The notes: generated by a model from the letters alone, not told the origin. 64,000 nt of DNA from Siphonodentalium dalli (GCA_032622095.1 CP136062.1:37016918-37080917); one strand, 5' to 3'; shown: positions 1-12,289, numbered from the stretch's first letter. Program-made: numbers and translations.

Positions 1-119
1 GAAGTGATACTTGGCCCAGATCAGTTCACTGCAGCGATAACATGTATATATACAATACCCGTATATCGAACACATTTTTTTACACGAGTTTAGTAATAAT
101 AGTCCGTGAGCCAATTCCC
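1..119. other. Left flank of LINE insertion, no gene
   Basis: AT-rich sequence before the 5' target-site duplication of the LINE. I see no coding continuation of the LINE here: the reading frame meets stops, and homology starts only after the duplication. Confidence 0.5.
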
Positions 120-133
120 AAAAGAAGCTTAGT
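120..133. repeat. 5' target-site duplication of LINE
   Basis: The 14-base word AAAAGAAGCTTAGT occurs here and again at 3986-3999, directly after the A-rich 3' tail of the LINE. The pair brackets the element exactly, as expected from target-primed reverse transcription. Confidence 0.85.
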
Positions 134-136
134 ATT

Positions 137-1195
137 TTGCCTTTTATTGAATCATCATCCGTAATACCTGGTTATCGTACCGATCATTCAATAGTAGCTG
201 TGAACTTCAAATTATGTGATACGAAACCCGGACGTGGCTATTGGAAATTTAATAACTCTCTACTTTCTAATAAAACTTTTGTCGATAAAATAAATGAAAC
301 TGTAAAGACGACTGTCGAACAATATAAATCGTCGGACAATGACACGCTATGTGATAACGAAGAGAGTCCAAAGTTTCAAATAAACGACCAATTATTCTTT
401 GAAACATTGCTCATGGAGATGAGAAAAACGACGTTAACTTTTTCAAAAGCACTAGCAAATACTAAACGCCAAGAAGAATCTTTACTTGAAGCAGACATTG
501 AAGTGTTAGAAAATCGGCTTACTGATGATGATGGTATTGAGAAATTACAACAACTTAAACTACGATTAGAAGATATAAGAAAAAAGAAATTAGAAGGCGC
601 AATGATACGTTCAAGAGCTCGATGGGTCAGTGATGGGGGAAAACCAACTAAATATTTTCTTAACTTAGAAAAAAGACATTATATGAATAAAGCACTTCTT
701 CGGGTTGAAAAAGAGGATGGTAAAGTGGTTACAGATCAAAATGATATTCTCGAAGAGGCCAAACTATATTACGAAAAATTATATGAAAATAGACACGAGA
801 ACACAAATGTATCGGACATTGAACAATTTGTTCGCGTTCAAAATGATAACACAAATAATTTCCCAAATAAATTATCTCCAGAAATCTCTCACACCCTTGA
901 ATCACGTATTTCTGAAAACGAGGCATTAACCTATTTAAAACATATGCGCAATAACAAAAGCCCTGGTTCCAGTGGCTTCTCGTGTGATTTTTATAAAATG
1001 TTTTGGAATAAAATTGGTAAATTCCTAGTTAGGTCATTAAACTACGGCTTAGATAAAGGTGAATTATCGGTTACACAGAAACACGGTATTCTTACTCTGA
1101 TTCCAAAAGAAAACAAACCAAAACAATTCCTAAAAAACTGGCGACCTATTTCACTTCTTAATGTGTCATACAAAATTTTATCCGGTATACTTTGA
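137..1195 (+). pseudogene. LINE ORF2 fragment: endonuclease end and RT fingers
   Basis: Open frame of about 352 residues with no true ATG start, as the first codon is TTG. It begins with the last endonuclease motif (TDHS, about residues 16-19). A charged linker follows, then WVSDGGKPTKYFLNLEK (about residues 163-179), the KSPGSSGF block, and LTLIPKENKPKQFLKNWRPISLLN near the end. It runs into TGA at 1193-1195 just after SYKILSGIL. The reverse transcriptase continues in the next frame from 1192, so the stop marks a small indel rather than a natural end. In related elements a few residues lie between these two segments, so a short deletion is likely. Confidence 0.85.
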
Positions 1196-3318
1196 AAAGT
1201 GTAATTCAAGATCTTATTCATCATGACCAGAGTGGGTTTTTAAAAGGTAGATTCATTGGCGAAAATATACGATTAATATCAGACATCCTGTCCACAACAA
1301 AATCTGCTAATATCCCTGGACTACTTGTACTCCTTGACTTCGAAAAAGCTTTTGATTCGGTCTCATGGTCATTCTTGTCGCCAGTCTTAAAATACTTCAA
1401 CTTTGGGGATAATTTTATTAAAATCATTAATTGCTTGTATAACGGTATATCGTCAAATGTCAATATCAACGGGCATATGTCTCGTAGCTTCAGAATCTCG
1501 AGGGGCTGTCGCCAAGGTGATCCAATTTCGCCTTACATTTTTTTATTGTGTGTAGAAATATTAGGTATAGGATTCCGGAAACGGAAAAATATCAAGGGTA
1601 TTAAGATAGGGAATTCAGAATTTAAACTTTCACAATATGCTGACGATACCTCATTATTTCTTGATGGTGACCCCCAAAGCCGTGACAATGCATTCGAGCT
1701 ATTACATGACTTTTATCTTATTTCAGGTTTAAAAATTAATTACGACAAAACAGTTGCGGTATGGATTGGTAAGAAAAGAGATTGTACTGACTCTATATGT
1801 GACAGATGGAAAATAAGATGGCTATCAAATGGTTTTAAAGTTCTCGGTGTAAATTTCCAATTAGATGCCGATGATATATTTTCGAATAATTACATCACAG
1901 CGTACAACCAGATACGAACAATTTTTTCTGTGTGGTCTAAAAGACACCTGACGGTTATCGGGAGAGTCACAATATTCAAGTCATTGGTACTTTCTAAACT
2001 CTCGTTTTTATTTATGACAATTCCAAATCCACCAAAAACATTCTTAACTGACATAAACAAAGACATATATAATTTCATATGGGATAAAAAACCTGACAAA
2101 ATTGCTAGGAAATATTTTCAACAAAACTATTCCATGGGAGGTTGTAAAATGATTGATATCCAAACATTTATGCATTCAATGAAAATATCATGGGTGAAAC
2201 GCTACATAACTCAACCGGAGTCTTGGCAAAACCTCGTCCGATATCAAATGGAGTGTACAAACAATGACAAATGGTATCTATCGAATGGATGTGCCCTTAA
2301 TAGATATAAAAGCAAATATATCAATCAATTCTGGATAGATGTTCTAGATGCATGGAAAATATTAAACTTAAAGATGGCCCCAAAAACGCACAGTGATGTG
2401 CTCTCATCGACGATTGTAAATAACGATATTTTCAAAATAAACAAACACGCAATTAATGACAGATCGTTGGCCCTTCGTGGCATATATTTTGTGAACGATC
2501 TTATGTGTGATAATAACAAATTAATGTCCTATGACGAAGCAAAGCGGTTATATGGCATTAAAACAGATTTTTTGACATACAACGGTATAATCTCTTCAAT
2601 AACAAAATACCTAACTAAAATGGAAAACTCTAGTAGCTATCAACAAAGTAACAACGAACGACTGAACAACCCAATACTACCGTATCAGATCGAACACTTA
2701 CTCAAATCGAATTCGAAATATATATACAATTGCATTCAAGACCCAAAAATGAACATGAACCTCATCTCAAAATGGGAGAAGAAACTAAATATGCACCATG
2801 AATTAGACTGGTGGTCAGACGTTTTTAAAACTCCCTTTGTTCAGTTTTGTGACACGAAATATGTATGGTTTCAATATCGGATAAACAATAGAATATTAGG
2901 GACTAACAATGTACTAAAGAAAATGGGTCGATCTGAAAATGATACATGTTCTTTTTGTAAAATTGAAAAAGAGACCATTAGCCATCTTATGTTTCAATGT
3001 CACATTATTGCTTCGCTGTGGAACGAGATTAGTATATGGATATTTAACACGACTTCAAATAAATTAGAAATTAATTCAAACACTATTTTATTTGGCAAAG
3101 CTGATACTTTGAAAATTGATCCACTCCTCCAAACGATCTTGGTCATAATTAAGTATAATATATACCGATCAAAGATGAGATCTGAATTACCAAAATTGCA
3201 AAATATCCAAGCAGAAATACGAATGTACGCAAAAACTGAAAGATGGATTTTTTACAGCAAATCTAGATATACTGAGTTCGAATATCGGTGGGATAAATGG
3301 AAAGGTCTGTTACACTAG
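1192..3318 (+). pseudogene. LINE ORF2 fragment: RT palm, thumb and C-terminal CCHC
   Basis: Continuation of the LINE polymerase in the +1-shifted frame, 708 codons to TAG. Visible RT motifs are DFEKAFD (residues 49-55, catalytic Asp), RGCRQGDPISP (104-114), QYADD (148-152, catalytic Asp pair) and LKINYDKT just after. The C-terminal CSFCKIEKETISHLMFQC is the C-x2-C...H-x4-C knuckle seen at the end of L1/Tx1 ORF2. The first codon is TTG, so this is not an independent gene. The palm itself is intact, which suggests fairly recent insertion. Confidence 0.88.
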
Positions 3319-3985
3319 TACAGTTAAACAGCACATACATAACTATAGATATTTACATGTATGCTGGAAATGTAGTACATAACATTGCACATGCCTGGCA
3401 CACAAGTATTCCGTAAATATTATTTAGTATTGTAAAAACTGTGTTTAAACACGAATGTGGACCAGACATGTGCCGTGTTGTGTGACTTACCTAATAGTAT
3501 GCTTACTTATTTGAATCATATAGTGAGTAAAATTAATTGCATACCACCTATCCATGCCGTACATAATCACGTTACGTAAATATACCAGATTTTAAGACTT
3601 TTAGCTCGATGCTAACACTAATTAATAATCCCTCAATGTTAATATTTTGCATTATGTAATTACCATATATATACCTAATAACGTGAGGGACTCAGAAAAA
3701 ATTACAAATAATACATATACCCAATATTTCATTTTCATTATATTCATTATATTTATTATTATAACTAATGGAAATTTAATATAACTAAACAACACAGCAT
3801 TCATAGAACCATTCACTCCACACTCTTTTTTCTCTTCTACCTTTCTACAGTCTCAAAAAAAAAAAATAACGAAAGAGACAAAAACTGTTTAATTACCAAC
3901 CATTAACTGTAATATAATTCATGTATTATCACAATGTATTTGTCTTTTTTCAAATAAAAATTTATAAAAAAAAAAAATATAAAAA
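3319..3985 (+). other. LINE 3' untranslated region and A-rich tail
   Basis: Non-coding AT-rich sequence between the ORF2 stop and the 3' target-site duplication. It ends in several A runs broken by single T residues (about 3945-3989). No other gene is seen. Confidence 0.75.
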
Positions 3986-3999
3986 AAAAGAAGCTTAGT
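3986..3999. repeat. 3' target-site duplication of LINE
   Basis: Second copy of AAAAGAAGCTTAGT, immediately after the A-rich tail. See 120-133. Confidence 0.85.
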
Positions 4000-4891
4000 T
4001 TTCGATTTCGTTGCACGCACCGGCTCCCTGCATTTTCATTTCTATATATCAAAATGTCAGGCATATACTGCCGGTTACAGTGACACTGATATATCCGGTT
4101 ATAAAAAGTGTCCAATCGTTGAGAAAAGTAGGAGACTACTCGGAGTTTCGACGTATATATGTTTCTCCACCTGTGGTCAGATAATAGAGGCATGTGACTG
4201 TATGTTTGCGTCATTGGTATCTGTTTGACATATATAATGACCAGGGCATATGTACGGTCACGATAAAACAAAAACTGATGCGATACTCCTTTCTATTTTC
4301 ACATAATTCCGGAACTTTTGAAAACTTTACCCAAAATTTTGATGACGATTCAAATTTTTGTGGCCCTTTAACTTATTATCATTTCAACAATTTGGCTTCA
4401 ATCAACAATATTATAGTTTTAAAAAATCCATGTTATATCGTCCGATACAACAATTGATTGATGCCAAACAGACAGACTGCAACAATATATGTGTCTAAAA
4501 TTTACCCTACCCCTATAGGCCTACATCAATTTGTTTTTACTTTTCCGAAAATGTCGAAAACGAACTGCAATAGGACTTATTTTATAATTAAACTGAAAAG
4601 ATGTGATGACACCACGTTGCGCGTTCGATGGGAAATATACATCATGTTGAAATCGCGTAAAAGTAGTGAACTTCATAAAAAAATAATCTATTTTCAGCCT
4701 GTTTTCAGAGAAAAACTTGACAAAATTTCACCAAAACTTCCAAAAGCTATTCTTATTTATTTTTCACAATAATATGCTCTTGATATAGTATCAACGAGAT
4801 TAATAACAACTGTACTTAATTGAGGCCAAATTGAATAGCACTGTACTTTCATTTTTTCCACTAGAGAAATGTTCGAGAACAGTACCGGTAC
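4000..4891. other. Unannotated sequence, no gene seen
   Basis: AT-rich sequence with only short open frames without recognisable motifs. I could not connect it to any repeat elsewhere in the window. Confidence 0.4.
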
Positions 4892-5248
4892 TATGGGAAG
4901 CCAAATTGACATTTAATAAATAATTGAGCTTAAGTGCAATAATGAATCTCTAATTGTGCTTAAGCGCAATAAGAATATTCCTTATTGCGCTTATGCGCAA
5001 TTAGAGATTTCTTATTGCGCTTAAGCACAATTAGATATTCCTTATTGCACTTAAGCACAATAAGATCTTCTCTTATATACTGCACTTAAGCTCAATTATA
5101 TTTCCCCTTATTTCGCTTAAGCGCAATTAGAGACTCCTTATTGCGCTTAAGCACAATAAGATATTCCTTATTGCGCTTAAGTGCAATTAGAGATTCCTTA
5201 TTGCGCTTAAGTTAAATTATTTATTAAATGTTAATTTGGCTTCCCATA
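4892..5248. mobile_element. Foldback element with self-complementary internal repeats
   Basis: Terminal inverted repeats of roughly 50 bases (TATGGGAAGCCAAATT at the left, its complement AATTTGGCTTCCCATA at the right) enclose about nine imperfect 28-32-base units. Each unit is centred on the palindrome GCGCTTAAGCGC or a variant and flanked by TTATT/AATAA. Both the whole element and each unit can fold. TA dinucleotides at both ends may be the target duplication. It has no coding capacity. Confidence 0.7.
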
Positions 5249-5326
5249 TATTACACAGGGTTGACTACTTCCCGTAAAATAAATTGTTCATCTATATTTC
5301 CTTAAGATTATGAGGGAACTGGTTGC

Positions 5327-6106
5327 TTAAAGGGGTACTGTGCCCAAATGTTGTTGTTGGTTTCTATAGTCTCTGGGTCGTAGAATAAGGTAACCAGATT
5401 TCCTTTATTTGAAAGTCTGTTGAGTACGAAGTACAATGTTACGGATGGCAGATTAGCCGGAATGCGAAAATACAAAATGTCGTTGTTGAGTAATTTTTGT
5501 ACAATTTTCAAGCAAATGTATCAAATAAATGTTATATTATACGTATACTAGTCCCATACACTCAATTAAGTTATTGTATAGTCACCAGTCAGTGAGTGGC
5601 TTGAGTTTACGCCCCGTATAAATATAATTGTTTACACGACCATGTGTGCCACGCGTTGCCCAATCAACTATCCGTGAAATAATTTGATTATGTCTTGTAC
5701 GCGGAAATTCGTTATTTATGTTATGAGCAGCCATAAATTAAATTTATATCAAATTATTAACCTTGATTTTAAAATAACCTATTAACCTGAACGTTTAATT
5801 TGTAAGTTGCTTTCCTGGAGTCGGTGGTTTCGACGTGCAGTCCAGGGGGGGGGTCGGAAAATTTGTTCAGGCACGTATGCTGATTTTTTCCCTTCGACCC
5901 TTGTTTGGACCCCCCACCTCTGCGTCCATAATTTTTTCCGTTTTCGGCAGTTTTTTCCGACCATTTTTGGACACCCACCCCTCATTAACCTGAACGTTTA
6001 TAGAATACACCTTCGACTCAAATTACTCAGTTTTCTATATATTATCGATATTAGATCGTTGTTGTTACCGGGAATTTATTTAAAATGGCGTACAGCACCC
6101 CTTTAA
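5327..6106. mobile_element. TTAA-flanked MITE, 'AGGGGTACTGTAC' family, interrupted
   Basis: Starts with TTAAAGGGGTACTGT and ends with the complement-like ACAGCACCCCTTTAA. The same termini bound copies at 42550-43208 and 63110-63453. A SINE-like segment has inserted at 5798-5983. TTAA at each end is consistent with a piggyBac-type target site. Non-autonomous. Confidence 0.65.
5798..5983 (+). mobile_element. 5'-truncated SINE body inserted in a MITE
   Basis: This 186-base segment is nearly identical to 6350-6535. The 17-base direct repeat ATTAACCTGAACGTTTA flanks it exactly at 5781-5797 and 5984-6000. The duplication length points to LINE-mediated retroposition. The related copy at 6186-6540 carries a tRNA-like head that this copy lacks. 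Orientation is inferred from that copy. Confidence 0.65.
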
Positions 6107-6185
6107 TTATTCCATGTTAATTTTCTCATGCTGATAAATAGATACATAGATACAGAGGAAGGCCGGACCATATACAGCACATAAG

Positions 6186-6540
6186 GTAGTTTGTCCCCTG
6201 TGGCTCAGTTGGTAAGATGCACGGTACATTATAGGGCAACATGAACCGTCCAGCAATCGTGAAGCTGCATGGTTCAAATCCAGATGTGCGCGGATTTCCG
6301 ATCCATTCACAAGGCAGGTAACATAATTCGAGTATTATATAGCGTAACTTTGTAAGTTGCTTTCCTGGAGTCGGTGGTTTCGACGTGCAGTCCAGGGGGG
6401 GGGGTCGGAAAATTTGTTCAGGCACGTATGCTGATTTTTTCCTTTCGACCCTTGTTTGGACCCACCAACCCCTGCGTCCATAATTTTTTCCGTTTTCGGC
6501 AGTTTTTTCCGACCATTTTTGGACACTCACCCCTAGCTCT
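6186..6540 (+). mobile_element. tRNA-derived SINE (head plus body)
   Basis: TGGCTCAGTTGGTAAGATGC (about 6201-6220) matches a polymerase III A box, and GGTTCAAATCC (6271-6281) matches a B box. Together they resemble a decayed tRNA head. The body at 6350-6535 is the same sequence as 5798-5983. A third body fragment is at 11826-11940, and a second B-box copy (GGTTCGAATCT) is at 27023-27033. The A-to-B spacing is longer than in a functional tRNA and I see no folding acceptor stem, so this is not a tRNA gene. Confidence 0.6.
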
Positions 6541-9530
6541 TTTAACACTAAAACATAGATTTGCGGGGGGATTCACTGTAAACAGCTGTATATGAATGTA
6601 TGTGCATACTATTTGTCATGGGTGTTAACATTGGGGTCATTCGGCCAAAAAAAAACATGGCTGCCAGCGACCATCTTGGATTTCAAAATTTGCAACAAAA
6701 TACAACACGATAACTGCCTGCAGTCAGTTCAGCAGTTATAATTACATTATTTCTCTTATTCTAAGGTGTTTTAAGCCAAAAATTCATTGCAAAAACAGTC
6801 CAAAAACTTGCAGGAAAACAATTTTGAGTTGCGGTAAAATGTGTGCCCCCCCCCCCCCCCCCCCCGGTTAGATTAGAATGATAGACATATTTCCCAGTTA
6901 GCATACACTAGTTAATCGTCACGCCGGAGTCCCGAATCTTACCATCAAACATGCGATTTAAAATTTAAAAGAATAGCCAGTTGTATTGTACTTAATGTAT
7001 ATTAAGTACATGTATGCTTCTTCGAGATATAATGCAACATTTTAGGGAAAAAAATGGAACTCCTGTCTAAGATGGCCATCAAAATGGCAGCCGAAAGTGG
7101 GAAAAATTAACGTTTTTCACTGATATCTTCTAGATCAGTTTCTGCTATACAGGTTAGGAATTGTGACTTTATTTTTGTGTTATTCATATGAACGGATCAT
7201 TGGAGCAATGAAATTAGCCATTCATGAGGTCCCAGCCCCTTCCGAACCCTCAAAAATTAGATTTTATAGAACTCGGTATGAAATTTCACCAAAAATCACC
7301 GTTAGGATTCTGGTCATATTTTAACAATAAATGGACAGAACTGTGCAAACTAAGTGAGCCATATAATTACTTATGACAATTTCAACTCGATGGAATCAAA
7401 ATTGTCACTTGGGATGAAAATGGCTGCCAAAATGGCTGCCAAAACCTCGGAAATGGTCAATATTGGCCCAGCGTGGCATGTACTCTTCAAAATCGAAGAT
7501 CCGCATCCTTGCCCGCAGTGCGTGTGCGTTTCAGTTTAATCATCAAATCATCGTGCGCCGGTCACGGGGTTTACTCGACCACAGTGGGTTGTCACATGAA
7601 ATACAATGTATTCAATATTTTCATACTTAAACGCAACAATTTTTTTTGTGAATGGAGATTTAGCTTCCCAAAATGTCCATAAGAATGGAAAGTTAACAAA
7701 ATTGTCCAAATTCGTCACCACACGCTCAACTTTGAGCAGAAAACACACAAAATTTAAATACGGAAGGATATTCTGACAATTCATCGAGCACTTCGTCAAC
7801 TTCGGGAGACCTTTTTTCCCCGTCCAACATTTTATATTTGGTTGATGCTAAATTCATTAATAACCTAATTGGGACCTGGAGTTGTGACCGAATGAAAACA
7901 ATTAAAAGCAAATGTTCCCTCCAAACAGACAGACTCATATGCACCACCCTTGGCCCGCAGCGGCGGTTTACTGAACATTTGGGCGCGGGGCTGTTTGTAG
8001 AATGACCAGCGTGGTCCATAAGACATCCAAAATCGCCATCGGATAGTCGTCGAAATACGACGTTCAACAGACGTCAATATACAAAGGCGTTCACATAATT
8101 TCATGCAACGTACGCATAGTGGAGTAGATTAGTAAAATAATTGTTCACTTCGTCTGAAATTTCACTTTAACTACTCTTTTAAGGGGTTTTCCAAATTTAA
8201 AGAGCGTTTCGTGATTATATATATTTTTTTTAAATGTCACAATTACTCTTACCATGGAATCTGCCATTTAAAATTAGGCATATACAGTAAGTATGACTCT
8301 GAGATAGAATGGCACATTTTTATGGAGAAACTGTAACTCCCGGTCCAAGATGGCCGTCAAAATGGCAGCCGGAAGTGGAAAATTTGACGTTTTTTCACTA
8401 ATATTTTCTGGATCAGTTTATTCTGTATGGAACAGGTTCGGAAATGTGACTTTATTTGGTATTGTACATGTTAAATGATCACTGGGGCAATGAAATATGC
8501 TATTCTTGGGATCCCAGCCCCTTCCGATCCCTCAATAATTCAATTTTACTTAACGCGGTATGAAATTTCACCAAAGACACCATTGGGATTCTAGTCATAT
8601 TACAACAAGAAATGAGCCGAACTGTGCAAAATAAGGGAGGCATACCATAATATGGAATATGATAAATATTGTCCCAGCGTGCCGTACAATCCCTTAAAAT
8701 TTTGTGGATGATAAATATAATTGGCTGTTCTGTCGTATACACATTGAATAGTAACATTTATGATGCATCTTGGATAAGTGTTACTATTACATTACAAAAG
8801 TTATTGGAAATTTCTCTCAAAATCGGCAAAAAATAACTTTTCTGGTTTGTACCATTTTCTTCAAGTAATATGGAACTATCTTTGGTGTGTATTGTTTTGA
8901 ACCGTCTTAGATGCGGCACACTGATGTGTTTTTTGGAAAAGATATCCAAGCTGGCTTGTCCACAAAATTAGGTAGAAAAGTTGATACTTTCAAATATATC
9001 CTTCACTTGCTTAGTAAACATGTTACTTAATCAACTGACAAATAAATGTTCTATTCTGGTTGTCACAGTACATTATGCAGCACGGCAATTTCATTTTAAA
9101 TCATGCAGTATGTAATTTTGCCGAAAACTTCTTATGTGATTCTGGCCATGATATTGGACGGAACTGAGTAGAACTCTGAAACTGAACTGAGAGGGCCCAA
9201 CAACATGTGTAACCATTGTAGGTAAGTGGGTGTCAGACCAGGGATTTCATCTATCGGGGTAGGCATCCCACACCTATCACAATAGAATGAAGGAGAAATA
9301 GCCAGCGCAATGCACTGGCAGGTAGAAAGTCAAGCAAGGAGATTAGTGAAAACCTACTTAATAGCATCAAAGTTTGGGCCTTTGGAATCAAGATTGATTG
9401 CCTAATGACAGGAAAACTGTTTCCTCCATTGTGCATATAAAAGACCATCAAGGTAGAGAACTCTCGGACATTACTTCCCAATCGATTAGAATATATACTT
9501 GAGTTATTGTGGAATGTGATAGCCACCAAA
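6541..9530. repeat. Degenerate 'ATGGC' repeat modules, no gene
   Basis: Contains two diverged direct copies of a module starting near AAGATGGCC and CAAAATGGCAGCC (7065 and 8345), each followed by a matching stretch of about 300 bases (for example GATCAGTTT, CCCAGCCCCTTCCGA and GAAATTTCACCAAA). A C tract of about 25 bases lies near 6843. The segment 8815-8940 recurs in inverted form at about 12905-13035. The short open frames are not conserved between copies. Probably part of a large non-autonomous element. Confidence 0.5.
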
Positions 9531-10020
9531 GGTCCGACTCACCGTAACCATACAATAATGTTGTTTACCTATTCGACTCACCATTGGCCATACAATCACT
9601 CCCTGTATACATATTTGCCACAGCCATGGCCATATATACACTCAATATATGCATATACACTGCACCCATATTGCCATACAACCCTTTTATATATGCCAAT
9701 GCCCCGCACACATGGCGATTCGCACATTCCTTGTTTGTCTGTGGCCATACGATCACTCCCTGTATACATATTGGCCACACCCATGGTCATATAGCCAATA
9801 AACATATAGAATGTACATACACACCCCACCAATGACTATTATAGAATCACTTCAGGTTTACATCGACAACTCATCGTTGACCATACAAACCTTCTAAATA
9901 TAGCATAAAACGCGCAGCACCTCACCATTGGCCATACATACAGTCACTCCGTATATACATTTTGTTCACACCATGACCATAGACGGTATATCCACTCAAG
10001 ATATACATAGACACCCCACT
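9530..10020. repeat. Degenerate minisatellite, 'GACCATACAATCACTCCCTGTATAC' type
   Basis: Imperfect tandem units containing CCATACAATCACTCCC, TGTATACATAT and CACCCATGACCATA in repeated order. The same array resumes at 11265-11820 and 12290-12545, so LINE sequence may have split one array. The apparent reading frames here follow from the repeat. Confidence 0.6.
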
Positions 10021-10253
10021 CAAAAATAACAGATAAAGATAAATTTATCTTCTTCTTCTTCCGATTTCAGTCCACCATCAACATGCTGATGATTATGACT
10101 AATTTATTTTGGCAACGACTGGCGATAATTTCTCTTCATGTTTAGGGTTTGTGATAAGATAATTGATTTGATTTGAATTTGATTTGAATATGGGTTTTTT
10201 TGGTTTTTTTAATTTTTTTTAATTTGGAGGTCATGATTAGTTGATTGGATTCT

Positions 10254-10860
10254 TTACTGGGTCGATTGGGTTTTCTGGGACGTCCAGCATGGATATAGTT
10301 GGTTCATCATCCTGGTCCTGAACTCATCGACTGGAATGATGGTGACTATTTCTGTTGGTATAGCATTCCATTCGCTTATGGTCCGGGGAAAGAAAGATAA
10401 TTTATGGTAATCGTAGTTGGATTGTGGAATTAGGTAGCCAGCCGCATTAGTGTGCCTGGATTCTCTTGTTCTTTTAGCATATTCATCAATTTTTATTGCA
10501 GCATGTTGATGGTGAATTTTGTGCATCATGAATAATCGAGCCTGATGCCTCCTGGACTGTAAAGAGTGCCATCTCAGATTATCTATCATGTCTGATACGC
10601 TGGATGTTCTTCTGTATCTGTTGAGAGCATATCTAGCAGCGCGTCGTTGAACTTTCTCCAATGCATCTACATTCTTGTCTGTGTATGGGTCCCATACAGT
10701 CGGTGTATATTCCATTAATGGCCTTACTAAAGACTTGTACGCAGTCGCCTTCAGATGATGAGAACTTATCTGTAGATTTCTCTTCAGAAAATTCAGCGTC
10801 CTGTTAGCCTTGGCAGCTGTATTGTCTATATGCTCATTCCATGACATATTTATTGACAGA
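10254..10860 (-). pseudogene. CR1/jockey-like LINE reverse transcriptase C-terminal fragment
   Basis: The minus-strand frame encodes the thumb and C-terminal part of a non-LTR polymerase: MSWNEHIDNTAAKANRTLNF, then KSLVRPLMEYTPTVWDP, then LEKVQRRAARYALNRYRR. This order is characteristic of the CR1/L2/jockey group. The catalytic palm is absent. Downstream (10190-10225) are T-rich runs and GATTTGAATTT repeats, consistent with the 3' end of a minus-strand insertion. A severely truncated, dead copy. Confidence 0.8.
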
Positions 10861-10914
10861 TACGCACACTCGAGGCCTATGTCAAACGAGTTACATAAAT
10901 AAAATGTTATTATA

Positions 10915-11250
10915 AAGTATAGTAACATAAATATATTAATGTTCAATATGTTTGGTGATTCATACCGTTTATGTACAAAGAGTTGGACAATGCATGTTGC
11001 AGATGATATTACATGTTTTGGGTTCATCATTTCTCAAGATGATTAAGAATTTCTGTTGATCAGCCTTATTATTAAAGGTCTGAATATTGTCGCTTATTAC
11101 CGCAAATAAACGTTTTCTTAGATTTTTATAAATGGGGAATCTCATAATGAAGTGTTCTTCTGTTTCTACCTCCATTCCACACTTTTTGCAAATTTTCTCA
11201 TCAGTGGCTACTTTAGGTCGTTTGTGTCTGCCTTTGTTTCAATTTCCAAA
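10915..11250 (-). pseudogene. Second LINE 3' fragment with Cys-His motif
   Basis: The minus strand encodes RPKVATDEKICKKCGMEVET, then EEHFIMRFPIYKNLRKRLF. This resembles the Cys-rich tail after the reverse transcriptase in several LINE families (CxxC...HF...P.Y..LR). A frameshift near 11030 moves the continuing similarity into the frame of the neighbouring fragment (VQLFVHKRYES). It differs in type from the adjacent 10254-10860 piece, so two insertions are likely nested here. Confidence 0.55.
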
Positions 11251-11264
11251 GTATGGTTGCTGAC

Positions 11265-11820
11265 CATAGAGTCAACCCAGGTATACATGAACACCTCACC
11301 AATGGATATACCACGACCACGGCCATTCGTACACTCCAGATTTGCAAATACCCATCGCCCATGACAATTCAGCCACTCGATGTATACTCACACACCCCAC
11401 CCATGATCGAACAACTGCCCTCTGTATACCAATACATCCACCAATGACAATGTGACAACCACGGCAGTGATCATATACATCACACATACAACAAGTGTAC
11501 TTCGTGTATACCAACACGCCGCCAATGACCACCCAGCTATCCTCCAGGTATGCATATACACAATCATTACCGCACAGTCATTCCACATATATACATGAAA
11601 CATAAGCATACAACCACTCCCTATTTATTCATACACCCACATGTGGTCATACAGCCAACATATGTATAACATATACACCAACCCGTGATAACAGTTACCC
11701 AGGGTACGCACGCATATCCCTCACATGACCATACATTCACAAAATATACATTGTATACATAAACAACACAGAGATGACCATGTAGCTAATATCATTATAC
11801 CCATACACCACCAGGGCACT
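11265..11820. repeat. Degenerate minisatellite, second segment
   Basis: Continues the units seen at 9530-10020 (CACCCATGACCATACA, CACTCCCT, TATACATA). No gene is supported. Confidence 0.55.
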
Positions 11821-11825
11821 TGAAG

Positions 11826-12285
11826 GCACGTATGCTGATTTTTTCCCTTCGACCATTGTTGGGACCCACCCACCCCCGGGTCCAATTTTTTTCTCCGTTT
11901 TCGGCAGTTTTTTTCCGACCATTTTTTGACACCCACCCCCTTTTAACACTAAAATAGATATTTGCGGGGGAAATTCACTGTAAAAAGCTGTATATGAATT
12001 TCTGTGCATACTATTTGTCATGGATGTTAACATTGACATGTAAATAGGAACGAGTCATGTTGGGGTCATTCGGCCAAAACAACATGGCTGCCAGCGGCCA
12101 TCTTGAATTTCAAAATTCAGTCCATTAGCATGAGCTACAGGCTATACTGTTTGTCTGATCATCATGAAATTTGTCATTTATGTTAATGTTGACATTCTAA
12201 GGTGTTTTAAGCCAAACTCATTGCAAAAACAGTCAAAAAGATTTGCAGGAAAAACAAATTTGAGTTGCGGAAAAAAATGTTTGTT
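11826..12285. repeat. Partial copy of the SINE body and following module
   Basis: 11826-11940 matches the SINE body at 6420-6535. 11940-12280 matches 6540-6830 (TTTAACACTAAAA, TTTGCGGGGG, TTCACTGTAAA, TTGGGGTCATTCGGCCAAAA). The two were therefore duplicated together as one longer unit. Confidence 0.6.
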
Positions 12286-12289
12286 GGTC

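Larger units (their letters stand above)
134..3985 (+). mobile_element. 5'-truncated L1/Tx1-like non-LTR retrotransposon
   Basis: A LINE copy of about 3.85 kb. It starts within the last part of the apurinic-type endonuclease domain (GYRTDHSIVAVNF), continues through a reverse transcriptase and a C-terminal CCHC-like motif, then about 670 bases of non-coding 3' sequence and an A-rich tail (3940-3989). The RT block order and the WVSDGGKPTKYFLNLEK and NWRPISLLNVSYKI segments are typical of the L1/Tx1 group. Identical 14-base repeats flank it. Because it is 5'-truncated and frameshifted, it is a dead copy. The clade call rests on motif resemblance, not on a tree. Confidence 0.9.

Noticed and set aside
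6190-6300. Functional tRNA gene
   Set aside because: A and B boxes are present but too far apart, no acceptor stem pairs, and the sequence continues into a dispersed repeat body. Called a SINE instead.
9507-9835. Several His/Tyr-rich frames on both strands
   Set aside because: They are translations of the degenerate minisatellite.
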